Below, in pieces: positions 1 to 5,023 of a stretch of DNA of 5,023 nt. Under the pieces are notes generated by a model, which was not told where the DNA came from, ran no database searches, and worked only from the letters and a program-made list of their open reading frames with translations. A program made the position numbers and the translations under genes. Numbering within the stretch: the first letter of the stretch is position 1; every line of letters begins with the position of its first letter. Source of the DNA: Bacteroidota bacterium (lineage in GTDB: Bacteria; Bacteroidota; Bacteroidia; Bacteroidales; UBA1715); contig JAJUFK010000190.1 in assembly GCA_029266015.1 (NCBI GenBank), positions 1 to 5,023 of the forward strand, read 5' to 3'.

Positions 1-960
1 ACCTGTAAAATAAGCTCCTGTATATGTTCTATACGGTTGTATTTGACTATTATTTTTTGTTGTTTGTGTAATAAATGATTCACGAATAATAGTTTGTTTT
101 AATATATATGATGAATACAAATAATTACTTACAATAGTTTGATCTAAATAATTCCATTCTCCTTTATACAAATGAGTACCAGAAAATGTAGAATCTATTA
201 CAGATACCATACATGATGAACACTCTTTATTATATATTCCTGCATGTAATACTTCGCTAATAGAACGATTTTGAGGCCCATCATTACAATCGCCCATTAC
301 AAGTATATGTGCATTATTCATATATAATGATTGCACACTATCAATAGCTTTACGCAAAACATTAGCAGCAAATACACGTTTCGACTCCGATTTTGCCTGT
401 CCTCCCATTCGTGATGGGAAATGACACACAAATACATGCAATGTATCTTGAGTTGACATTACAATCCCCTTTACATATAATATATCACGAGTTTTAAGAT
501 TAAGCGTTTCATTACAAACTCGTATTGGTTTTGACGAAAGTACAGTAAATGTTTGAGGATTATATAACAAAGCAACATCTATTCCTCTATTATCGAGCGA
601 TTCATAATGAATATAGGAATATTCCAATCGTGAAAGATTTGTTTTATGAGTTAAATCCCACAAACAATCAGCGGTTTCAACTTCACACAATCCAATAATA
701 TCGGGTACATGCCATTTACCGGCAGCTACTATAACCCTAGATATATTTCGTAACTTTACATAATACTTTGGGGTATTCCATTGTTTTTTAGATTCAGGCA
801 AAAAATCATTATCTTGTGTCATAGGATTATCAGTAGTATCAAACAGATTTTCTACATTATAAAACATTGCCGAAAAAACAAGTTTTTGAGATTCTTGGGA
901 AAATACCGAAGAAATTGAAAAAACCAAAACCAAACAAACTAGTATATTATTTAGTTTCAT
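1..960 (-). CDS. Exported endonuclease/exonuclease/phosphatase (EEP) family hydrolase, C-terminus cut by window edge
   Basis: I translated this partial gene from the minus strand: 320 codons are open from the ATG at 960-958 to the left edge. Residues 1-21 (MKLNNILVCLVLVFSISSVFS) form a signal peptide, probably cleaved before Gln22, so the enzyme should act in the periplasm or outside the cell. EEP (DNase I/exonuclease III fold) motifs appear in order: YNVENLFD (34-41, Asn35), GLCEVE (90-95, metal-binding Glu93), NRGIDVALLY (124-133), VCHFPSR (178-184, His180), GDCND (223-227, Asp224 and Asn226) and NYLDQTIVS (270-278). The final catalytic segment of the family (SDH) should lie a few residues past the window edge, since the sequence stops at RTYTGAYFTG. 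The family cleaves phosphodiester or phosphomonoester bonds with a divalent metal; the substrate here (nucleic acid or other) cannot be told. The start overlaps the end of the upstream lipoprotein gene by 14 bases, suggesting one transcript and coupled translation. Family call is strong, substrate unknown. Confidence 0.93.
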   Translation of the reverse strand, partial: MKLNNILVCLVLVFSISSVFSQESQKLVFSAMFYNVENLFDTTDNPMTQDNDFLPESKKQWNTPKYYVKLRNISRVIVAAGKWHVPDIIGLCEVETADCLWDLTHKTNLSRLEYSYIHYESLDNRGIDVALLYNPQTFTVLSSKPIRVCNETLNLKTRDILYVKGIVMSTQDTLHVFVCHFPSRMGGQAKSESKRVFAANVLRKAIDSVQSLYMNNAHILVMGDCNDGPQNRSISEVLHAGIYNKECSSCMVSVIDSTFSGTHLYKGEWNYLDQTIVSNYLYSSYILKQTIIRESFITQTTKNNSQIQPYRTYTGAYFTG

Positions 961-2344
961 AAAAATATTCATATGCTCCGGCATCCGGTTTATTATCAAT
1001 TATACGAGATTTTCCGGCTTTATCGGTTTCATACATTTGCGAATATGGCAAAAAACCTATGTCTTTAGCTTGTGAAAGTGTATCGAGCATAAAATCATTC
1101 ATTGATAAACTTTTAAATAATTTTTTGTTTACATCAAATGGTACAATATTGCTATAATACACAGTATCTTTTCCACTATAAGTATCTTTAATCAAACTAT
1201 ACTTAAATGCACAGGGTAATTGAGAATTTTTATCGAGCGAAAGTATTGAAATTTCATTAGTAGTTTGCCCAACAATTATTGAATTTAAACATTGAAACTT
1301 ATTCAATATCATTTCATTTTGATTTTCTAAATTATAATTACACACTATGACAGATGAAGTTGTATTTCTAAATCCAATAGTTCCATAATTTGAAATAGTA
1401 GTATGAGTAATTGTACAGTCACCTCCTTGAATTGCCAGAACATAATAATTACTATTATACAGCACCGAATTACCTATATTCAATTGTGCATATTGTGCAT
1501 ATATAATATGAGAACTCATAGTATGGATATCACATGCTTGCACCGACACATCAACCAATGCCTGAGAAGAACCTGTAATTTTTAATCCATTAGTACCATT
1601 TTTAATTTTAGCAAATGAAATTACATTGTTAGAACTTGTAGGGGTAAACACTATACTTCCCCATTGTCCCGGCAATTGTTGATAGGTTTGTTCTAATCTG
1701 TCATTTGTAATAAGTACCGGTTTATCTTTTGTACCATGTATTTGCAGTGTCCCATGCACTATTATATTAGCCTTATAATGCATATACAATTTTGCCCCCG
1801 CCTCTACAGAAAGAGTTACTCCATAAGGCACAACCAACGAATCATAAACAACATATGGTATTTGCGAGGTAAATGTAGTATTTTGAGAAAGTACACCCTT
1901 TATGTTTTGAACATTTTGCCCCCAGGCTTGCAATACAATCTTTTGGCGAATTCCATTATACTTCAAAACAATTGAATCAGTATGAGAAATTGCCGTATCT
2001 ACATTATTTTCTTGCAATTTAGCTTGTACAAAAACAAAAACACTATCACCACCATCAATTCTAAGATTTTTAATTTGCGAAGCAGAATTTCCGTTAACAT
2101 TTATAAAAAATTGAACGTTTTGTTGGTTTCCTACACAAATCTCGTCTACTACTATAGTTCCTTTATGAGGATTGTACAATTTACAAAATCTTGTTATACT
2201 ACCTTTTTTTGTAAAAATTGTATCAAAAAAAATAGTATCGGTTGAAAATTGTAATTGATATTGAGATGAAGATAGGAAATCTTCTTTGACACAACTAATA
2301 AAAAATAGTAAAACAAATAAAATTAAGATGTTACGCATACGCAT
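947..2344 (-). CDS. Probable surface lipoprotein with right-handed beta-helix domain
   Basis: This complete 465-residue protein begins with a lipoprotein signal peptide (residues 1-17) ending in FFIS before Cys18. The residues after the Cys, VKEDF, are charged and resemble the Bacteroidota lipoprotein export signal, so display on the outer face of the outer membrane is plausible. Residues about 30-145 look like a beta-sandwich domain seen in Bacteroidota lipoproteins (STDTIFFDTIF near 34-44, then SVFVFVQAKL, ending VLQAWGQ at 137-143). Residues about 165-340 look like a right-handed parallel beta-helix: GVTLSVEAGAKLYMH, then IIVHGTLQIHGTKDKPVLIT, then LPGQWGSIVF, followed by short beta-strand repeats with Asn turns. 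The C-terminus ends in PDAGAYEY (453-460), the usual close of such proteins. No catalytic residues are recognised, so a ligand-binding or structural role is only inference. The start could be either ATG in the tandem ATGCGTATGCGT (2344 or 2338); neither has a Shine-Dalgarno sequence. It is the first gene of the leftward pair. Confidence 0.88.
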   Translation of the reverse strand: MRMRNILILFVLLFFISCVKEDFLSSSQYQLQFSTDTIFFDTIFTKKGSITRFCKLYNPHKGTIVVDEICVGNQQNVQFFINVNGNSASQIKNLRIDGGDSVFVFVQAKLQENNVDTAISHTDSIVLKYNGIRQKIVLQAWGQNVQNIKGVLSQNTTFTSQIPYVVYDSLVVPYGVTLSVEAGAKLYMHYKANIIVHGTLQIHGTKDKPVLITNDRLEQTYQQLPGQWGSIVFTPTSSNNVISFAKIKNGTNGLKITGSSQALVDVSVQACDIHTMSSHIIYAQYAQLNIGNSVLYNSNYYVLAIQGGDCTITHTTISNYGTIGFRNTTSSVIVCNYNLENQNEMILNKFQCLNSIIVGQTTNEISILSLDKNSQLPCAFKYSLIKDTYSGKDTVYYSNIVPFDVNKKLFKSLSMNDFMLDTLSQAKDIGFLPYSQMYETDKAGKSRIIDNKPDAGAYEYFYETK

Positions 2345-2409
2345 TAGTAAAATTCAACAAACAAAACGATTATTTAAAAAATATATTCTATTTTTGTAAA
2401 CTAAACTTT

Positions 2410-2439
2410 TTTGTAAAAAAATCGTTTTTTTTTTACAAA
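2410..2439. repeat. Perfect 12-bp inverted repeat in the divergent intergenic region
   Basis: The arms TTTGTAAAAAAA (2410-2421) and TTTTTTTACAAA (2428-2439) are exact reverse complements separated by six bases, TCGTTT. The left arm's TTTTTGTAAA (2408-2417) also occurs as a direct repeat at 2391-2400, 17 bases upstream. The position between two divergent genes, overlapping the leftward -7 candidate, fits an operator. The composition is almost entirely A and T, so chance is a serious alternative. It is not a terminator, because no gene ends here. Confidence 0.4.
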
Positions 2440-2443
2440 TGTA
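2436..2443 (-). promoter_or_regulatory. Candidate -7 box for the leftward lipoprotein/hydrolase unit
   Basis: Read on the minus strand this is TACATTTG, an exact match to the Bacteroidota -7 consensus TAnnTTTG, about 90 bases before the lipoprotein start. No TTTG or TTG lies at the expected -33 distance (about 2463-2467), so the site is incomplete and could be chance in such AT-rich DNA. It overlaps the right arm of the inverted repeat at 2410-2439. Confidence 0.4.
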
Positions 2444-2474
2444 ACAAGAATAGAGAAGAGTTAAATAACTTTTT

Positions 2475-2505
2475 TTTGGTTTTTAAGTATAAATAACTAT
2501 ATTTG
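2475..2505 (+). promoter_or_regulatory. Bacteroidota-type promoter for the siaB-like/siaC-like unit
   Basis: TTTG at 2475-2478 and TATATTTG at 2498-2505 match the Bacteroidota sigma-ABfr consensus (-33 TTTG, -7 TAnnTTTG) exactly, with the typical 19-base spacing. Transcription should start near 2510-2514, leaving a leader of about 25-30 bases before the ATG at 2540. The leader has no Shine-Dalgarno sequence, as is normal in this phylum. It is the best promoter match in the intergenic region. Confidence 0.7.
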
Positions 2506-2539
2506 TTAGTTGATAGTACCATAATTAAAACTGTTTAGA

Positions 2540-3661
2540 ATGCATCTGGAGGAAAAAAGTCTTGAGCAATTAACCAATGGGTTTAAGCTATTTGAAGGTA
2601 TGCAGAAAGATAACCTAGGGTATATATACCGTGGTTTATTCACTCAAAATATTACCGACAGCATATTGGCTTTAACCGAAAATAATTTAGAGTCGGTTGG
2701 TGAGTCATCTAAAGTAAAAAAAAGAGTTTTCTCAATTATGGTTGAGTGCTTGCAAAACGTTACTCGACACCAAACGCCTGAAAGTGTTGAAGTTGTTGAA
2801 CCCGAGCAATCAGGAATTTTTGTAATACAAACAAAAAATAATGCATACCAAATTACTTCTGGTAATGTTGTAGAAAAAAAAGCTATTCCTCATTTAAAAC
2901 AACTACTTGAAAAAATTAATGGTTTAGAAAAAGATGCATTAAAAGAATACTACAAACAAATATTAGAAGACGGCAGTATTTCTGATAAAGGTGGAGCAGG
3001 ATTAGGATTAATTGAAATGGCTCGTAAATCAGGCAACAAATTATATTACGATTTTAAAGATATAAACAAAGAAATCTCATATTTCTATCTTCACACAGCT
3101 ATTTCAAAAGAACTCGAAGAACAAATAGAATCAGTAGATTTAAATAACATAAAACATTTACATGATATTGTTAATAAAGAAAACATCATGTTAATTTTTA
3201 ATGGCTGCCTCAATCAAGATAGTTTAATAAATTTATTGTCTATAATTGAAGGACAAAGCATAGGCGCTGTAGATATTAAAAAGAAACTTTTCAACATAAT
3301 GGTTGAAATGCTTCAAAATATTGTAAAACATGGAGCCAAAAAAGATGAAAATATGGTTGGAAATCCTGCTATATTTTTTATATCACAAGTAGGCAACAAT
3401 TACATTCTCAATACAGGAAACTATATTGAATCACATATTGTTGATACCCTATCAGAAAAATTAGATCATGTTAATAGTTTAGAAGGTGATGAATTAGATA
3501 ATTTCTACACTCGCAGACTTTTAAATTTTGATATAGATAATAGTAAAGAAGCCGGATTAGGAATAATTGACTTACGAATTAAAAGCGGAAACAAAATTTT
3601 ATATAATTTTGAAACTGTAAACGAAAAAATTTCGTTTATATCAATGCAGGTAAAAATATAA
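2540..3661 (+). CDS. Tandem two-domain SiaB-family protein kinase (DUF6272-like)
   Basis: The 373-residue protein contains two copies of a SiaB-type domain, at about residues 13-190 and 203-373, joined by a short acidic linker. Such domains are GHKL-like ATP-binding folds; in Pseudomonas SiaB is a Ser/Thr kinase of SiaC. Copy 1 has the N-box IMVECLQNVTRH (66-77; Glu69, Asn73), the TSGN motif (106-109) and the glycine box DKGGAGLG (149-156), followed by ARKSGNKLYYDF. Copy 2 has IMVEMLQNIVKH (253-264; Glu256, Asn260), NTGN (291-294) and SKEAGLG (335-341), followed by RIKSGNKILYNF. The motifs recur about 185-187 residues apart, so this is an internal duplication. Family members as I know them are roughly 180-190 residues, so this chain is double length. 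Copy 2 has Lys-Glu where copy 1 has Gly-Gly, hinting at altered ATP handling. No signal peptide or membrane segment is seen, so it should be cytoplasmic. A SiaC-like gene starts two bases after the stop, making that protein the likely substrate. No Shine-Dalgarno precedes the ATG. The family call rests on motifs and context; the division of labour between copies is unknown. Confidence 0.85.
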   Translation: MHLEEKSLEQLTNGFKLFEGMQKDNLGYIYRGLFTQNITDSILALTENNLESVGESSKVKKRVFSIMVECLQNVTRHQTPESVEVVEPEQSGIFVIQTKNNAYQITSGNVVEKKAIPHLKQLLEKINGLEKDALKEYYKQILEDGSISDKGGAGLGLIEMARKSGNKLYYDFKDINKEISYFYLHTAISKELEEQIESVDLNNIKHLHDIVNKENIMLIFNGCLNQDSLINLLSIIEGQSIGAVDIKKKLFNIMVEMLQNIVKHGAKKDENMVGNPAIFFISQVGNNYILNTGNYIESHIVDTLSEKLDHVNSLEGDELDNFYTRRLLNFDIDNSKEAGLGIIDLRIKSGNKILYNFETVNEKISFISMQVKI

Positions 3662-3663
3662 AT

Positions 3664-4041
3664 ATGGAAGCACTCTTTATAAAAGCAACCGATGAAACTC
3701 CTGAAATTACATTGAACCATGTAACAGGAGAATATTGTATTTCACACCGTTCGTTGCCTGAAAATGCAATAGGCTTCTATGCCCCTGTATTTGATTGGAT
3801 TGAAAAATTTTCACAAAACCCTCCGGTTGATGAAATATCATTTATTTTTAATTTAGAATATTTCAATACAGCTTCGGCAAAACAAATTGCAAAAGTATTA
3901 CTTATGTTAGAGAAATTATCTGAAAAAATAGATGTAACCGTAGTTTGGAAATATAAAAAAGACGACGTAGATATGATGTCGTCGGGATTACGATTCTCAA
4001 AACTGTTGAATATGGAATTTGAAATTCAAGAAGTAGAATAA
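3664..4041 (+). CDS. siaC: SiaC-family regulatory phosphoprotein (DUF1987)
   Basis: This 125-residue cytoplasmic protein has the layout of SiaC/DUF1987: an N-terminal strand pair with TDETPEI (9-15), the central SFIFNLEYFNTASAK (59-73), and a C-terminal VVWKYKKDDVDMMSSG segment (93-108). The fold resembles a STAS/anti-sigma-antagonist domain. In Pseudomonas aeruginosa SiaC is phosphorylated by SiaB on Thr68 and, when unphosphorylated, binds the diguanylate cyclase SiaD. Thr69 in the YFNTAS motif is the evident equivalent here (codon 3868-3870). Length fits the family (about 125 residues). The gene starts two bases after the kinase stop codon, so the two are almost certainly co-transcribed and the kinase is its likely modifier. 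No SiaA-type phosphatase or SiaD-type cyclase lies in the window, so the output partner is unknown. The symbol is given by family similarity, not proven orthology. Confidence 0.9.
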   Translation: MEALFIKATDETPEITLNHVTGEYCISHRSLPENAIGFYAPVFDWIEKFSQNPPVDEISFIFNLEYFNTASAKQIAKVLLMLEKLSEKIDVTVVWKYKKDDVDMMSSGLRFSKLLNMEFEIQEVE

Positions 4042-4066
4042 TTTATTTACATATCCTATTCTATCT

Positions 4067-5023
4067 ATGAAAGAATTTTCTATACCTTCATGTATTCAAT
4101 CAGACATAATAACATTTGAAGAGGTCTTTAAAAAAGAAATAGCTACATCTACCCGATTACTCAATCTTATAACTTCATACATTTTAAAAACCAAAGGTAA
4201 ACAACTACGCCCTATACTGGTTTTTCTATCAGCACGCATGTGTGGTTCTATTAACGAATCAACCTATTCTGCAGCATATATGATTGAACTTTTACACACA
4301 GCAACCTTGCTCCATGACGATGTTGTAGACAATGCCGAAAAACGTCGTAATTTTTTTTCAATCAATGCTTTATGGAAAAACAAAATTGCTGTTTTAGTTG
4401 GAGATTATTTTTTAGCCAAAGGACTACTTCATGCTATAGACAAACAAGAATTTGAAATTTTACACATAATTTCAAATGCTGTTAAAGAAATGAGCGAAGG
4501 CGAACTCTTGCAAGTTGAAAAAGCTCGTGGTTTAAACAATACCGAAGAAATATATTTTGAAATAATCCGTAAAAAAACAGCTGCTCTATTTATTGCCGCT
4601 ATGACTTCAGGAGCTGTATCAAGCAAACAATGTTCACAACAACAAAAAGATTCTATCCAAAAAATTGCTGAAATTTTGGGCATAGCATTTCAAATAAAAG
4701 ATGATATTTTAGACTATACTTCAACAAATATAATTGGTAAACCCGCATGGAATGATTTAAAAGAACAAAAAATGACACTACCTCTTTTACATGCTTTACA
4801 TAAGGTACCAAAAAATGAACAAAGACACATAAAATCATTACTTAAAAAACATAAAAACAAACACAGTAAACTACAAGAAATTGTTGACTTTGTAACAACT
4901 AATGGAGGTATTGAATATGCTCAACAAAAAATTGATGAATTATGCAACGAGGCTAAACAACATGTAAATGTATTCCCTCCAAGTGAATCACGCGACGCTA
5001 TGATTAATCTCATTCAATTTGTG
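4067..5023 (+). CDS. Long-chain polyprenyl diphosphate synthase, last few residues cut by window edge
   Basis: I translated 319 codons from the ATG at 4067 with no stop; homologues are about 324 residues, so only a few C-terminal residues are missing. The enzyme is a trans-isoprenyl diphosphate synthase that adds isopentenyl diphosphate units to an allylic primer, giving the side chain of quinones (menaquinone in most Bacteroidota). Visible motifs are GKQLRP (44-49), the first Asp-rich motif DDVVD (84-88) followed by Arg93-Arg94, INALWKNKIAVLVGDYFLAKG (99-119), and the second Asp-rich motif DDILD (212-216). A GKPAWNDLKEQKMTLPL segment follows (224-240). The residue five places before the first Asp-rich motif is Ala79 rather than a bulky aromatic, and HTATLLHDD matches octaprenyl-type (IspB-like) enzymes, favouring a long product. 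The exact chain length cannot be read. It follows the siaC-like gene after 25 bases on the same strand with no visible terminator, so co-transcription is likely. No Shine-Dalgarno sequence is seen before the start. Confidence 0.94.
   Translation, partial: MKEFSIPSCIQSDIITFEEVFKKEIATSTRLLNLITSYILKTKGKQLRPILVFLSARMCGSINESTYSAAYMIELLHTATLLHDDVVDNAEKRRNFFSINALWKNKIAVLVGDYFLAKGLLHAIDKQEFEILHIISNAVKEMSEGELLQVEKARGLNNTEEIYFEIIRKKTAALFIAAMTSGAVSSKQCSQQQKDSIQKIAEILGIAFQIKDDILDYTSTNIIGKPAWNDLKEQKMTLPLLHALHKVPKNEQRHIKSLLKKHKNKHSKLQEIVDFVTTNGGIEYAQQKIDELCNEAKQHVNVFPPSESRDAMINLIQFV

Noticed and set aside
1403..2245. Several short plus-strand open frames (1403-1585, 1736-1975, 1982-2245)
   Set aside because: They lie opposite the beta-helix lipoprotein, show no recognisable domain, have composition of antisense translation, and lack promoters of their own.
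2389..2396. TATTTTTG as a second rightward -7 box
   Set aside because: It matches TAnnTTTG but has no TTTG at the -33 distance and lies about 145 bases from the start, while a complete promoter sits closer at 2475-2505.
2407..2439. Hairpin with a T-run as a rho-independent terminator
   Set aside because: The stem is nearly pure A/T and no gene ends here; both flanking genes start from this region and point away from it.
2540..3661. Reading the kinase as an ordinary two-component sensor histidine kinase
   Set aside because: There is no phosphoacceptor His (H-box) dimerisation domain, no sensor or membrane segment, and the DxGxG box is replaced by SGN/TGN; the adjacent SiaC-like gene favours the SiaB family.
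3505..3720. Minus-strand open frame across the kinase/SiaC junction
   Set aside because: It runs antisense to two well-supported genes and matches no family I recognise.
4429..4838. Two overlapping minus-strand open frames
   Set aside because: Both lie wholly antisense to the polyprenyl synthase, whose motifs are intact throughout, and neither shows a domain.

Overview
The window is AT-rich (roughly 30% GC by eye) and looks like a chromosomal segment of a member of the Bacteroidota, probably Bacteroidales or a relative. Supporting signs are promoter boxes of the TTTG / TAnnTTTG type, no Shine-Dalgarno sequences before the starts, a lipoprotein with a charged patch after its acylated Cys, a signal peptide followed by Gln, and proteins whose motifs resemble Bacteroidota homologues. 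No rRNA, tRNA, insertion sequence or CRISPR array was seen.

There are two divergent transcription units. Leftward (minus strand) lies a two-gene unit: a 465-residue beta-helix lipoprotein (947-2344), then a secreted endonuclease/exonuclease/phosphatase (EEP) family hydrolase (1-960) whose start overlaps the lipoprotein's end by 14 bases and whose last residues run off the left edge. Rightward (plus strand) lies a probable three-gene unit. It holds a 373-residue protein made of two consecutive SiaB-type kinase domains (2540-3661), a SiaC-type phosphoprotein (3664-4041, two bases later), and a long-chain polyprenyl diphosphate synthase (4067 to the right edge, lacking only a few C-terminal residues). 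The 195-base divergent intergenic region carries a well-formed promoter for the rightward genes, a weaker candidate for the leftward genes, and an AT-rich perfect inverted repeat that overlaps the latter.

The most interesting content is the SiaB-SiaB/SiaC module. In Pseudomonas aeruginosa, SiaB is a kinase that phosphorylates SiaC on a threonine, SiaA is the opposing PP2C phosphatase, and unphosphorylated SiaC activates the diguanylate cyclase SiaD. Here the kinase is duplicated and fused in one chain, with the second copy slightly altered in its glycine box. No phosphatase or diguanylate cyclase is in view, and the downstream neighbour is a quinone side-chain (isoprenoid) enzyme. What this switch senses and controls cannot be read from the window. 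The leftward pair looks like a cell-surface lipoprotein with an exported metal-dependent hydrolase.
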